A stretch of DNA of 64,000 nt from Marinobacter sp. es.042 (GCF_900188315.1 NZ_LT897781.1:62001-126000), one strand, 5' to 3'; counted from the stretch's first letter, positions 1 to 8,813 are shown. The notes: generated by a model not told the origin, from the letters alone. Program-made: numbers and translations.

Positions 1-1
1 A

Positions 2-1231
2 TTACAGACGGTTGACGAAGGCCGATGGCGACGCCTGTTCGATGCCACGGTCTGTGCCGACGACGTAACCGAGTACAAGCCCGACCCCGAGGTGATTCTC
101 AAGGCGCTTGAAAAACTCGGTCTGCCAGCGGATGAAAAGGCCTGGTATGTGGGCGACAGCTACGTCGATATGCTCACCGCCAACAATGCTGGCGTGTCGG
201 GCGTGTTCTACAACGGCGCCTGCTGGGAATCTGGCCGGATCGACAGCTGGTTCTCGCACCGGGACGCGCCCGCAGCCATTCTGGACAGCTTTGAGGACCT
301 CATGGACCTTTTAGCCCTGCTTGAGCGGAGCCAGCCGGAGGCCTTCGAACAAACGCCTGCTGAGGTTCGCCCCCGGCCGTTTCCGCCGCCACAGCGACCC
401 GAGCCGAGGATTGAGCCGGACTGGCACCCGGCGGTGGTCAAGCTCATCCGTCCGGCAGTCATCCTGTTCGACTGGCACGCCACCCTGGTAGACACCCTCG
501 ACGCCATGTACCACGCGGTGGACGACATGCTGCCGGATTTCCACAAACTCAAACTGATGGACCGCATGGTGGCGCCGGAAGACAGCAAAACTCCGGAAGA
601 TGTGAAGCTGGTTGCCTACGTGCGGGAGTTTGCGAAGCTGCATCCGAAGGTGAAGGCAGACCGAAAGATTTCCCGAACCGATATCTTTGAGGTGTTGTTC
701 GGGGACGATCAGGAAGCCAAGCAGATTGCCCATCAGGCGTTCAATCACCATTACCGGAAACACTACGGTACCGTGAAGGCGTTTGAGCCTAAGGTGCGGG
801 AAGTTCTGGAAGGGTTACGGCGGCTGGGCATCCAGGTGGGTGTCATTACCAACCGGGACCGCGAGTTTTTCGAGCATGAACTGGCGGCGGTGGAGGATAC
901 CGGGTGGACGCATCTGTTTGATGTCAACGTCTGCGGCGACGATACACCCCTGCGCAAGCCCCACCCGGATCAGTTGCTGCTGGCTGTCCAGAAACTGGAT
1001 TATCCGCCTGACCCCAGTGTGTGGTACGTGGGCGATAGCACGACTGACGTCATTGCCGCCAAGCGCGCGGGCCTGACCTCCGTATTCTTCAACGGGGCCC
1101 AGTGGGATCTGCCCTGGCTGAACAAGATTTTTCCGGGTACTCACAAGCATCCGGACAAGCCGGATGTGGTGGTCAATGACTTCTCGGAGTTCTGGGCGTT
1201 GGTGTTGGCCTGCGAAGTCGGGCCGCCCTGA
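2..1231 (+). CDS. Tandem HAD-superfamily hydrolase, 5' end outside the window
   Basis: The reading frame is open to the left edge, so the true start is outside the window; 409 residues are visible. It holds the C-terminal half of one haloacid-dehalogenase (HAD) domain, ending in the motif YVGDSYVDMLTA, then a Pro-rich linker (about residues 115-140) and a second complete HAD domain with its own YVGDSTTDVIAA motif. Both domains share the pattern YVGDS-x2-D-x4-A-x2-AG, so the protein is an internal duplication. HAD proteins transfer phosphoryl groups through an Asp nucleophile in a DxD motif. In the second domain this motif reads FDWHATLVDT: the nucleophile Asp (470-472) is present but the second Asp is His (476-478). 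Phosphoglycolate phosphatase-like folds are the nearest relatives I recognise. The substrate is unknown. Confidence 0.8.
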   Translation, partial: LQTVDEGRWRRLFDATVCADDVTEYKPDPEVILKALEKLGLPADEKAWYVGDSYVDMLTANNAGVSGVFYNGACWESGRIDSWFSHRDAPAAILDSFEDLMDLLALLERSQPEAFEQTPAEVRPRPFPPPQRPEPRIEPDWHPAVVKLIRPAVILFDWHATLVDTLDAMYHAVDDMLPDFHKLKLMDRMVAPEDSKTPEDVKLVAYVREFAKLHPKVKADRKISRTDIFEVLFGDDQEAKQIAHQAFNHHYRKHYGTVKAFEPKVREVLEGLRRLGIQVGVITNRDREFFEHELAAVEDTGWTHLFDVNVCGDDTPLRKPHPDQLLLAVQKLDYPPDPSVWYVGDSTTDVIAAKRAGLTSVFFNGAQWDLPWLNKIFPGTHKHPDKPDVVVNDFSEFWALVLACEVGPP

Positions 1232-1239
1232 GGAAAAGA

Positions 1240-1259
1240 TCAGGACGAAAATGTTCTGA
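1240..1259. terminator. Weak hairpin between convergent genes
   Basis: TCAGGAC (1240-1246) can pair with GTTCTGA (1253-1259) with one G-U pair, in the 29-bp gap between the convergent HAD and photolyase genes. There is no clear T-run, so termination is only suggested by position. Confidence 0.3.
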
Positions 1260-1260
1260 C

Positions 1261-2793
1261 CTAGAGCTTTTCAATCGTGGCGATCAGATTCTCCGCGCGC
1301 CGGAGCAGCGCTTCCCGTTTCTCGGGCTTCTGCTTGTCCCAGTTCCGGTACATCATGCCCATGCGCGGGTTTTTGGCAAAGTCGTCCCGATGCCGATCGA
1401 TGAAATGCCAGTACAGGGCGTTGAACGGGCAGGCGTCATCTTCGGTGGCCTTGTTCACCTTATAATGGCAGTTGGCGCAATGGTCCGACATGCGCTGGAT
1501 ATACCTGCCGCTGGCGGCGTAGGGCTTTGAGCCCAGGTAGCCGCCATCCGCGTGCATGACCATCCCCAGCACGTTGGGCAGTTCCACCCAGTCATAGGCA
1601 TCGGCGTATACCGCCAGGTACCAGTCACAGATTTCCTCCGGCTTGATGCCCGCCAGCAGCGCGAAGTTGCCGGTAACCATCAGGCGCTGAATATGGTGGG
1701 CGTACGCGTTGCGGCGGGTGGCATCAATGGCCTTGTGCATGCACCGCATTTTCGTGTCCCCGGTCCAGTAGAACCAGGGCAGGGCACGGGTGTTGCCCAG
1801 ACGGTTTTCTTTGGCATATCCCGGCATGTTCATCCAGTAAATGCCCCGCACGAACTCGCGCCAGCCCAGTATCTGACGGATAAATCCCTCCACCGCATTG
1901 ATCGGTGCACGGCCTGAATACCACGCCTGAGCGGCCGCCTCGCAAACCGCCACCGGATCCAGAAGCCCGGAATTGATGTAGGGCGACAGTATGGAATGAA
2001 ATAGCCAATCCTCGTTGTCCGAAATCGCGTCCTGATAGTCGCCGAAGCAGGGCAGGGCATAATCGATGAAGTGCTCGAGCGCCGCCTGCGCGTCTTCGGC
2101 GGTAACGGCAAAATGGAAATCGTCGGTGGTGCCGAAGTGATCGCTGAAGTGCTCATCCACCCGGGCGATAACCTCTTGGGTAATGGCATCGGGCTCTATC
2201 CGGAATGGTGCGGGGGCTGGCGGCTTGCCGGTCCATTTCTTTCGGTTGTCCGCATCGAAATTCCACTGGCCACCCTCGGGCTCGCCGTCGGATGTCATCA
2301 ACAAACCGGTCTTGCGCCGCATCTCCCGGTAGAAGAATTCCATCCGCAACTGCTTGCGGCCTTCCGCCCAGTCGGCAAATTCCTGCTTGGTGGCAATGAA
2401 CCGTGCATCTGGCCGAATCTCAACTGGCACGCCAAGGCGTTCGTGCCAGCCACTGATCTGTTCATGCAACCGCCATTCGCCACACTCCGTGGTGATTACT
2501 TTCTCTGCACCGATCCGCTTGAGCTGTTCGCCAACCACTGCTTCAAGGCTCTGGTGTTCGTTGTCCGGGTGATAGGTTTGGTAATGAACCTGCCAGCCAT
2601 CGCTCTCCAGTTGCCGGGCGAAGTGACGCATGGCACTGAACAGCAGCACGATTTTCTTCTTGTGGTGATTGGTGTAGCTGGCTTCCTCATGGACTTCGGC
2701 CATCACCACCAGATCCCGGTCCTTGTCGGCGTTGTCGAGAGCGCTGATGTTTCTCGTTAACTGGTCGCCGAGAATCAGAATCAGGTTAGCCAT
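1261..2793 (-). CDS. Fe-S-type photolyase (cryptochrome/photolyase-related, PhrB/FeS-BCP class)
   Basis: A 510-residue FAD protein of the deoxyribodipyrimidine photolyase-related family, which repairs UV photoproducts (mainly 6-4 lesions) with light. I start it at MANLILILGDQLT, where AAGGA lies 9 nt upstream; an upstream in-frame start would add 22 unconserved residues. Four cysteines fall at residues 350, 439, 442 and 455 (MRCMH, CANC, DACPF). In Agrobacterium PhrB the 4Fe-4S ligands are, from memory, Cys350, 438, 441 and 454, so the cluster should be present. The N-terminal antenna domain and the C-terminal helical FAD domain are both complete. It is convergent with the HAD gene and divergent from hemN. 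Repair activity rather than a signalling role is likely but not shown. Confidence 0.9.
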   Translation of the reverse strand: MANLILILGDQLTRNISALDNADKDRDLVVMAEVHEEASYTNHHKKKIVLLFSAMRHFARQLESDGWQVHYQTYHPDNEHQSLEAVVGEQLKRIGAEKVITTECGEWRLHEQISGWHERLGVPVEIRPDARFIATKQEFADWAEGRKQLRMEFFYREMRRKTGLLMTSDGEPEGGQWNFDADNRKKWTGKPPAPAPFRIEPDAITQEVIARVDEHFSDHFGTTDDFHFAVTAEDAQAALEHFIDYALPCFGDYQDAISDNEDWLFHSILSPYINSGLLDPVAVCEAAAQAWYSGRAPINAVEGFIRQILGWREFVRGIYWMNMPGYAKENRLGNTRALPWFYWTGDTKMRCMHKAIDATRRNAYAHHIQRLMVTGNFALLAGIKPEEICDWYLAVYADAYDWVELPNVLGMVMHADGGYLGSKPYAASGRYIQRMSDHCANCHYKVNKATEDDACPFNALYWHFIDRHRDDFAKNPRMGMMYRNWDKQKPEKREALLRRAENLIATIEKL

Positions 2794-2911
2794 GCTGGGG
2801 AATCCTTCAATCAGTAAGCTGCGGGCTATGCCCACAAAGGGGTAAACCAAGTACGCCAACAGCCCAAGGGTGGTTCATATGCAGCCTTGGTAAACTGAAA
2901 CCAACGTTCAG

Positions 2912-2925
2912 CTGACACGCATCAA
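2912..2925 (+). promoter_or_regulatory. FNR/Anr-type box upstream of hemN
   Basis: CTGAC-ACGC-ATCAA matches the FNR/Anr consensus TTGAT-N4-ATCAA at 8 of 10 positions. Its centre (2918.5) lies about 41.5 bp before the transcription start predicted from the -10 at 2948-2953, the class II activator position. Oxygen-independent hemN is a classical FNR/Anr target. Confidence 0.6.
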
Positions 2926-2947
2926 AAAGAGGCGACAGGGATTGCCT

Positions 2948-2953
2948 TAGAAT
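2948..2953 (+). promoter_or_regulatory. hemN: Candidate -10 element of hemN
   Basis: TAGAAT matches TATAAT at 5 of 6 positions. Transcription would begin near 2960, after the first possible ATG (2952), which supports the hemN start at 2985. Confidence 0.5.
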
Positions 2954-2984
2954 GGCCCCGATTTTATCTAACCCCGAGTTTGAC

Positions 2985-4403
2985 ATGACCCCCACATCCG
3001 CACTCAAAGCCCAAGACGCTACACTGCCAGAATTCATCTGGGATGACGCCCTGATCCGCCGCTACGACTTGAGCGGCCCGAGGTACACCTCCTATCCCAC
3101 GGCCGTCGAGTTCAACCAGAACTACCCTATTGAAGATATGGTCAAAGCCGCGGCTCGCAGCAAGGCCAGTGGTCGTCCGCTGTCGCTCTACACCCATCTG
3201 CCGTTCTGCGCGCACCTCTGCTACTACTGCGCCTGTAATAAGGTCATCACCAAAAAGCGTGACAAGGCCATGCCCTACGTGGAGCGGGTGCTGAAAGAGG
3301 CGGCCATCCAGTCAAAACTGTTCGGGGCCGACCGGCCAGTGACCCAGCTGCACTGGGGCGGCGGTACCCCCACGTTTTTACCAAAAGATGTGATGGAACA
3401 CCTGATGGCGGGTTACGGGGAGCTGTTCAACCTGCAAACCGGTGAGGAGCGGGATTACAGTGTGGAGATTGACCCGCGGGAAGTGGATCAGGATACCCTG
3501 CCAACCCTTTGGAACCTCGGCTTTAACCGGATCAGCCTGGGGGTACAGGATGTAAACCCGGAGGTTCAGAAAGCGGTCAACCGCATCCAGCCCCGGGCCA
3601 TGACCGAAACCGTGCTTAACGAGGCCAGACGAATCGGCTTTCGCTCTATCAACCTGGATCTGATCTACGGCCTGCCGTACCAGACGCCGGAGAGCTTTGC
3701 GGAGACGCTGGAGGCGGTGATCGAGATGTCGCCGGACCGGCTGTCGGTGTTCAGCTATGCCCACCTGCCGGAGCGTTTTTATCCGCAGACCCGGATTCAG
3801 GGCGATACTTTGCCCAGCCCCCAGCAGAAGCTGACCATCCTGCACAACACCATCAACCGCCTTCTGGAGGCCGGCTACGAATACATCGGTATGGACCACT
3901 TCGCCAAGCCGGATGACAGCCTGGCCGTTGCGCAGCGGGAGGGACGCCTGCACCGTAATTTCCAGGGCTACACCACCCACTCCGAATGCGATCTTGTGTC
4001 CCTGGGTGTTTCCGCCATCGGTCAGACCGACGACGCCTATTTCCAGAACAATCACGACCTGCCTTCCTGGGAAGCGGCCATCGATGCCGGCCAACTGGCG
4101 ATCATCAAAGGCGTGAACCTGTCCCGGGACGACCGCATCCGCCGCTGGGTGATCGGCCAGCTGATCTGCCAGTTTCGTCTGGATCGCCAGCTGTTCGCAG
4201 ACGTCTGGAACGAAGATCTGAACCGTTATTTTGCCGATGAGCTCAGCCGTCTGAAGCCCATGGTTCAGGATGAATTGATTGCCGATGATGGCAATGCACT
4301 GCAGGTTCAGCCCGCAGGGCGGTTGCTGATCCGGGCGATCTGCCAGATTTTTGATCTGTACCGCAAAGAGGGCGCCAGCCAGCGGTTCTCGCGGATTATT
4401 TGA
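2985..4403 (+). CDS. hemN: Oxygen-independent coproporphyrinogen III dehydrogenase
   Basis: A radical-SAM enzyme that converts coproporphyrinogen III to protoporphyrinogen IX without oxygen in haem synthesis. The protein has 472 residues from this start, close to the usual 455-460. The cluster motif HLPFCAHLCYYCACN supplies the CxxxCxxC cysteines (residues 75, 79, 82) plus the further Cys84 typical of HemN. The GGGTP motif and the C-terminal HemN domain are present. An earlier ATG at 2952 would add 11 residues, but it lies upstream of the transcription start predicted from the FNR-type promoter, so I prefer 2985. Divergent from the photolyase gene and convergent with moaA. Expected to be induced under low oxygen. 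Confidence 0.95.
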   Translation: MTPTSALKAQDATLPEFIWDDALIRRYDLSGPRYTSYPTAVEFNQNYPIEDMVKAAARSKASGRPLSLYTHLPFCAHLCYYCACNKVITKKRDKAMPYVERVLKEAAIQSKLFGADRPVTQLHWGGGTPTFLPKDVMEHLMAGYGELFNLQTGEERDYSVEIDPREVDQDTLPTLWNLGFNRISLGVQDVNPEVQKAVNRIQPRAMTETVLNEARRIGFRSINLDLIYGLPYQTPESFAETLEAVIEMSPDRLSVFSYAHLPERFYPQTRIQGDTLPSPQQKLTILHNTINRLLEAGYEYIGMDHFAKPDDSLAVAQREGRLHRNFQGYTTHSECDLVSLGVSAIGQTDDAYFQNNHDLPSWEAAIDAGQLAIIKGVNLSRDDRIRRWVIGQLICQFRLDRQLFADVWNEDLNRYFADELSRLKPMVQDELIADDGNALQVQPAGRLLIRAICQIFDLYRKEGASQRFSRII

Positions 4404-4416
4404 CGTGGTTGGTGTG

Positions 4417-4448
4417 CGGAACAGGTTGGGCGGACGCGGCCTGTTCCG
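4417..4448. terminator. Terminator-like hairpin between hemN and moaA
   Basis: CGGAACAGG (4417-4425) pairs perfectly with CCTGTTCCG (4440-4448) across a 14-nt loop. On the + strand it is followed by a T-rich stretch (GGTTTGTTGACGTTTTT), consistent with termination of hemN between the convergent genes. Confidence 0.5.
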
Positions 4449-4463
4449 GGTTTGTTGACGTTT

Positions 4464-5456
4464 TTAGCCGCCAGTCATGTTCATAAAGCGGAGAATCTGC
4501 ACATCGCCATTCGCTGAAAAGTGATGCCGCTCCGGCTTCAGATCCATGGCGTTGATGATGGTCTCACGGAGTTTGTCATCGGTCACCGGGTTGCCACGCA
4601 AGACGCGCATCAGATCGACTGAATGCTCGTTACCGAGACAAAGGAGCAATCGACCCTCAACGGTTACCCTCACCCGATTGCAGGTGGAGCAGAAGTTGTG
4701 GGAATGGGGAGAAATGAAACCAACTCGGGTCTCGCTATCCTCCATCCGGTAGTAACGGGCTGGACCGCCGGAGTCCTCGGTTGCCGGAATCAGCTCGTGG
4801 TGCTTGCGGATAATGTCCCGCACTTCCTCGCTGGTGCACAGCGCCAGACCCCGATCGTGCTCGGAAATCTCGCCCAGGGGCATCTCTTCAATAAAGGTAA
4901 TGTCCACCTGCTTTTTCCGGGCGAACTCGACCAGCTCAGGCACCTCTTCATCGTTGCGGCCTTTCATGACCACAGTATTGATCTTGATGCCCCGGAATCC
5001 GGCCTCCCGGGCAGCATCAATACCGTCCAGAACCTGCGAGAGTTTGCCGGTGCGGGTGATGTTGTGGAATTTGTCGGGGTCCAGAGAATCCAGACTGATG
5101 TTCAGGCGGTGCATCCCCGCCTTGCGCAGAGGCTCTGCCATGGTCGCGAGCTGGCTGCCATTGGTAGTCATGGCGAAGTCGCGCAAGCCGTAGGTACCGA
5201 TTTCCTTGACCAGCTCCAGAATGTCCTTTCGGACCATCGGTTCACCGCCGGTCAGACGGATTTTTTCGGTACCGAGGTCTACAAAGCTACGGGCAACGCG
5301 AGCGATCTCTTCGAGGGTGAGAACCTGCTGACGGGGCAGAAAGGTCATATCCTCGGCCATGCAGTACACGCAGCGGAAGTCGCAACGGTCAGTGACGGAC
5401 AGACGCACGTAATTGACAGTGCGACCAAAACGGTCTGTCAGCTTGTTCTGGGACAT
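4464..5456 (-). CDS. moaA: GTP 3',8-cyclase, molybdenum cofactor synthesis
   Basis: A radical-SAM enzyme that, with MoaC, turns GTP into cyclic pyranopterin monophosphate, the first step of molybdenum cofactor synthesis. The 330-residue length is normal. The N-terminal SAM cluster CDFRCVYC uses Cys25, 29 and 32. The second, substrate-side cluster is seen in the C-terminal run CSTCNRVRV and the later Cys in LLLCLGNE. The protein ends in the Gly-Gly tail typical of MoaA. AGGA lies 8 nt before the ATG. It stands alone here with no other moa gene adjacent. I looked for a molybdenum-cofactor riboswitch in the 176 nt upstream and did not recognise one. Confidence 0.96.
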   Translation of the reverse strand: MSQNKLTDRFGRTVNYVRLSVTDRCDFRCVYCMAEDMTFLPRQQVLTLEEIARVARSFVDLGTEKIRLTGGEPMVRKDILELVKEIGTYGLRDFAMTTNGSQLATMAEPLRKAGMHRLNISLDSLDPDKFHNITRTGKLSQVLDGIDAAREAGFRGIKINTVVMKGRNDEEVPELVEFARKKQVDITFIEEMPLGEISEHDRGLALCTSEEVRDIIRKHHELIPATEDSGGPARYYRMEDSETRVGFISPHSHNFCSTCNRVRVTVEGRLLLCLGNEHSVDLMRVLRGNPVTDDKLRETIINAMDLKPERHHFSANGDVQILRFMNMTGG

Positions 5457-5632
5457 CGGGAGGGTCCTGTTGCCGATTGTTTTTTAACCTCAGTATAGCC
5501 CAAGTATTGCAGATTGGATCACCAATTCCGATACCCTTCGGGCGTAAGCCTGAGAGTTCCTGTTTGCTAGAGACCCATTGGTTCTATCGTTGTAGACTAA
5601 ATGCAATTATCAACAGTAGTGAGAGCGCCGTG

Positions 5633-6001
5633 ATGGGCGATCGTATCGGGAAAACCGGATTTCGCATTCTTGCGTATATATCAATCGGTCTGGCATTTGC
5701 CGGGGTGGTTTTGCCGCTTATGCCCACGACGATCTTTGTTCTGTTGGCCGCGTTTTTTGCCAGCAAGGGATCGCCAGCCTTTGCTCAGTGGCTTGAAGAT
5801 CACCCGAGGTTTGGGCCGGCCATTGATCAGTGGCGCACACGCAGGGCGGTGCCGACAAGGGCAAAGGTGTTGGCGTGCAGCATGATGGCGCTCAGTTGGT
5901 GCATGCTGTTTGCGTTGGGCGCTTCCGGTTTGGTGCTGGGGATTTCTGGCGTGTTTTTATGCGGCACCGCATGTTACCTGGTGACCCGCCCTTCTTACTG
6001 A
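5633..6001 (+). CDS. DUF454 (YbaN-like) small inner-membrane protein
   Basis: A 122-residue membrane protein starting MGDRIGKTGFR. It has the DUF454 pattern: a first hydrophobic hairpin around GLAFAGVVLPLMPTTIF, the short conserved stretch FFASKGSPAFAQWLEDHPRF, and two further hydrophobic segments near the C-terminus. The function of YbaN proteins is not established. A longer reading frame from 5477 would add 52 residues unlike the family and is not chosen. A GTG at 5630 directly precedes the ATG and could be used instead. It lies 28 bp before nsrR on the same strand and is probably co-transcribed with it. Confidence 0.8.
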   Translation: MGDRIGKTGFRILAYISIGLAFAGVVLPLMPTTIFVLLAAFFASKGSPAFAQWLEDHPRFGPAIDQWRTRRAVPTRAKVLACSMMALSWCMLFALGASGLVLGISGVFLCGTACYLVTRPSY

Positions 6002-6029
6002 ACGATTGTCATAACGACTGGAGCTTTGA

Positions 6030-6467
6030 ATGCACATCACCCGTTACACGGATTATTCACTTCGAGTGCTGATTTATCTGGCAGTACAGGGTGATCGTCT
6101 GGCGACCATACAGGAAATCGCCGACAGTTATGATATTTCCAAAAACCACCTTATGAAGGTGGTGCACCAGTTGAACAAGAAAGGCTATATCGAGACTATC
6201 CGTGGCAAAAAGGGTGGCATGCGTCTGCATCGTTCCCCCTCGGATATCAGCATTGGCATCCTGGTACGGGAAACCGAACAGGATCTGAGCATCGTGGAGT
6301 GCTTCTCCTCCAAGAATGCGTGCAAGATAACGCCGGTGTGCGGTCTCAAATCAATGTTTGGGGAAGCGTTGAAAGCGTTTCTGGAGGTGCTCGACAAGTA
6401 CACGCTTGCCGATGTCATTCAGGAACAGCACAGACCCCAGCTTTTGAGATTGCTTCAGATAGCCTGA
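6030..6467 (+). CDS. nsrR: Rrf2-family nitric-oxide-sensing repressor NsrR
   Basis: A 145-residue winged-helix regulator. NsrR carries an Fe-S cluster that reacts with nitric oxide and releases the repressor from genes for NO detoxification. The N-terminal helix-turn-helix (MHITRYTDYSLRVLIYLA...) is typical. Three clustered cysteines at 91, 98 and 104 match the NsrR ligand pattern (91, 96, 102 in E. coli), which separates it from IscR. GGAG stands 7 nt before the ATG. Its targets are not obvious in this window: the upstream partner is a DUF454 protein and the downstream neighbour is the convergent desB. Confidence 0.88.
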   Translation: MHITRYTDYSLRVLIYLAVQGDRLATIQEIADSYDISKNHLMKVVHQLNKKGYIETIRGKKGGMRLHRSPSDISIGILVRETEQDLSIVECFSSKNACKITPVCGLKSMFGEALKAFLEVLDKYTLADVIQEQHRPQLLRLLQIA

Positions 6468-6510
6468 ACCGGCCAGGTCCCCTTTCGCTTGCCTGGCCGG
6501 TTAAACCCGG

Positions 6511-7584
6511 TCAGGCAGCTCTGGCAAGCCCAGCCATCTTTCCGGGCAGGGAGTGCCTCAGTATCCTCTTGATGACTGTTCCGTACTGACTGGCAAAACT
6601 GCCGGTGTTGTAGTGTATGCCGTGCTTTTGACACACTGCCTGCACTTTCCCGGAAATTTCCGGATATCGGTGGGCAGGCAGGTCAGGAAACACGTGATGC
6701 TCTACCTGGTAACTGAGGTGCCCACTCAGGATGTGCAGCCAACGGCCACCTGTGAAGTTTGAAGACCCGGTGAGTTGGCGCAGATACCAGTGGCCTTTGC
6801 TCTCGCCCTCACACTCCTCCTCGGTAAAGGTTTCCGCGTCCTGGGTGAAATGGCCGCAGAAAATCACGGTGGATGACCAGAGGTTGCGGATCAGGTTGGC
6901 GCCAACATTTCCCGTCAGAACGACAGGCGCCACCGGCAAGGTGAGCAGCGGAAAGAACACGTAATCCTTGAAGGCCTGGCGGCCACCCTTACGTGCGAAT
7001 TGCTTCAGGAACGGCAGTTTTTCCCGCCAGCTGATTTCCCGGCTCCGCAGTTTCTCGGTTTCCAGTTCGTGCAGCCCCACGCCCCACTGAAAGAACACGC
7101 TCAGCAGAATGTAATTGATGAACTGCAGCGTGTGCCAGGGTTTCCAGGGCTCGTCATCGGTCAGTCGCAGCAAGGCGTAGCCGTAGTCACGGTCCTTGCC
7201 AATGATGTTGGTGTAGGTGTGATGCTCATAGTTGTGGGTGCGGCGCCAGGAATCACCCGTGCACACCGTATCCCACTCGTAGGTCTGAGAGTGCAGGCTC
7301 GGGTCGTTCATCCAGTCATACTGGCCGTGCATGACATTGTGGCCGATCTCCATATTTTCCAGGATCTTGGCAATGCCCAGGGTCGCCGTGGCAGCAACGA
7401 ACACCGGCGGCAGGAAGCCGAACGGCATCATGATCCGGCCACCGGCTTCGAGACTCCGGTGCAGCCGGACCATCCTCCGGATGTAACGTGCGTCCCGTCC
7501 GCCGAGGTCCGCCAGAACCTCATCCCGGATTGCGTTCAGATCTGTTTCAAGTTCTGCGAGTTGCGCTTCGGTCATCTTTTTCAT
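6511..7584 (-). CDS. desB: Acyl-CoA delta-9 fatty acid desaturase DesB
   Basis: A 357-residue membrane di-iron desaturase that introduces a double bond into saturated acyl chains. The three histidine boxes are seen at HNVMH (about 82), HNYEHH (about 117) and QVEHH (about 293). Hydrophobic stretches between the boxes fit the usual membrane topology. A well-placed ribosome site (GGGAG, 7 nt) favours the second of two nearby ATGs, at 7584. It lies 54 bp downstream of desC and shares its operon. The arrangement desT / desC-desB matches Pseudomonas aeruginosa PA4890-PA4889-PA4888, where DesT represses the pair. Unsaturated acyl chains would feed membranes and possibly the wax-ester pathway encoded nearby. 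Confidence 0.9.
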   Translation of the reverse strand: MKKMTEAQLAELETDLNAIRDEVLADLGGRDARYIRRMVRLHRSLEAGGRIMMPFGFLPPVFVAATATLGIAKILENMEIGHNVMHGQYDWMNDPSLHSQTYEWDTVCTGDSWRRTHNYEHHTYTNIIGKDRDYGYALLRLTDDEPWKPWHTLQFINYILLSVFFQWGVGLHELETEKLRSREISWREKLPFLKQFARKGGRQAFKDYVFFPLLTLPVAPVVLTGNVGANLIRNLWSSTVIFCGHFTQDAETFTEEECEGESKGHWYLRQLTGSSNFTGGRWLHILSGHLSYQVEHHVFPDLPAHRYPEISGKVQAVCQKHGIHYNTGSFASQYGTVIKRILRHSLPGKMAGLARAA

Positions 7585-7638
7585 GGTCATACTCCCTGCG
7601 GTGCACTCAGGCCCCGCGATAAAATCGGGTGTGGGTTC

Positions 7639-8742
7639 TTAAAGGTCGAGTGAGACCGGGCCGCGGGGAACGGAGATACAAAGTTGGACAGTCTCCTCGC
7701 CGGGGCCGGAAGCCTGGCCGGTCAGACGGTTGATGACGGTACCCGTGGTTTTCCGGCAACTGCACTGGTGGCAGATGCCCATGCGGCATCCGTGGCGCGG
7801 GGTCAGTCCGGCGGCCTCGGCGATTTCCAGCAGGGTGGTATCGCCCTCGGAACCGACCATCATCTGGCTGCTCTCAAACTGAACCTCACCACCGAGTGTT
7901 TCTTTTCCAAGATCGGCAACTGGCACGGAGAAGAACGTGCTGTGGATATCCGCGTCAGCAAAGCCCCTCTCGGAGAGTAGGCCGTGGGCCAGATCCATCA
8001 GGCCTTTGGGGCCGCACAGATAGACCTGCCGGGCCTTGATGCCCGGCACTGCATCCAGATCCTGGTCACGCAGGTAGCGAGGTTCCCTGGACTCGTTGGT
8101 GGCGATGATGTTAAGCGTGAGGGCGCTATAACGTGCCTCCAGGGCCAGCAGTTTCTCCCGGGCGATAACGTCATCACGGGTTCTGACGAAATACAGCAAT
8201 GTCACCGGTGCCCGGTAATCCCGGGCCGCCATGGTCTCAAGCTGGCTCAGCACTGGCGTGATGCCGCTGCCACCGGCAATGAACAGCACCGGTCGGGCCG
8301 GTTCGGGTATCTGAAACTCGCCAAAGGCCTCACCCAGACCGATGACCGCACCCGTGTGCAGGTGATCGTGGAACCAGTTGGTCACCAGGCCACCGGGAAG
8401 GCGTTTGATGGTCAGCGTGACCAGTCCCTGTTCCTGCCAGAGCAGAGGTGAGCTCGAGAGACTGAACGTACGGTTTCGGCGGATTCCATCAATTTCAACA
8501 CAGATGTTCACATGTTGGCCCGCGCTGAAACCCGACCAGCGTCTGGCGGGTTTCAATACCAGGGTTTTGGTGTCCCGAGTTTCAGAGAGGATCTGCTCCA
8601 CTCTGGCTGGTGTGTACTCTTGTACCCACATGGGGTTGATGCGTTCCAGCAGTGGGTCAAAAAACGCTTGCGGGTCATCCCGGTTGAATAGCTGCCTGCC
8701 GAGCCAGTGAAGAGCTTTTTGCTGGGTCTGTTTCGCTAACAT
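7639..8742 (-). CDS. desC: Ferredoxin-NADP reductase-type electron donor DesC
   Basis: A 367-residue flavin/iron-sulfur oxidoreductase that passes electrons from NAD(P)H to the desaturase. The order is an FAD domain (RTFSLSSSP), an NAD(P) domain (FIAGGSGITPVLSQ), and a C-terminal plant-type 2Fe-2S ferredoxin with cysteines near 319, 324, 327 and 355 (CRMGICHQC ... C). I start it at 8742, where GGAGG is 8 nt upstream; an ATG at 8748 is too close to the ribosome site. A much longer frame reaching back to 9015 would overlap desT and is not credible. First gene of desC-desB, controlled by the boxes just upstream. Confidence 0.9.
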   Translation of the reverse strand: MLAKQTQQKALHWLGRQLFNRDDPQAFFDPLLERINPMWVQEYTPARVEQILSETRDTKTLVLKPARRWSGFSAGQHVNICVEIDGIRRNRTFSLSSSPLLWQEQGLVTLTIKRLPGGLVTNWFHDHLHTGAVIGLGEAFGEFQIPEPARPVLFIAGGSGITPVLSQLETMAARDYRAPVTLLYFVRTRDDVIAREKLLALEARYSALTLNIIATNESREPRYLRDQDLDAVPGIKARQVYLCGPKGLMDLAHGLLSERGFADADIHSTFFSVPVADLGKETLGGEVQFESSQMMVGSEGDTTLLEIAEAAGLTPRHGCRMGICHQCSCRKTTGTVINRLTGQASGPGEETVQLCISVPRGPVSLDL

Positions 8743-8775
8743 GATCATTGCCTCCCTGAGGCTTGCTTCTGTCCT

Positions 8776-8793
8776 TGTGTACAAGTGTTCACT
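8776..8793. promoter_or_regulatory. DesT-like operator 1
   Basis: An 18-bp imperfect palindrome, TGTGTACAAGTGTTCACT, 34 bp upstream of desC. Its complement (AGTGAACACTTGTACACA) resembles the DesT palindrome of P. aeruginosa as I remember it (AGTGAACGCTTGTTGACT). Confidence 0.6.
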
Positions 8794-8795
8794 AA

Positions 8796-8813
8796 TGTGT
8801 ACGAATGTACACA
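8796..8813. promoter_or_regulatory. DesT-like operator 2
   Basis: TGTGTAC-GAAT-GTACACA, a palindrome with perfect 7-bp arms. It has the same length as operator 1 and starts 20 bp from it, two helical turns, so two dimers could bind on one face. Confidence 0.6.

Noticed and set aside
5457..5632. Possible molybdenum-cofactor riboswitch upstream of moaA
   Set aside because: No recognisable conserved core or multi-stem structure by eye.
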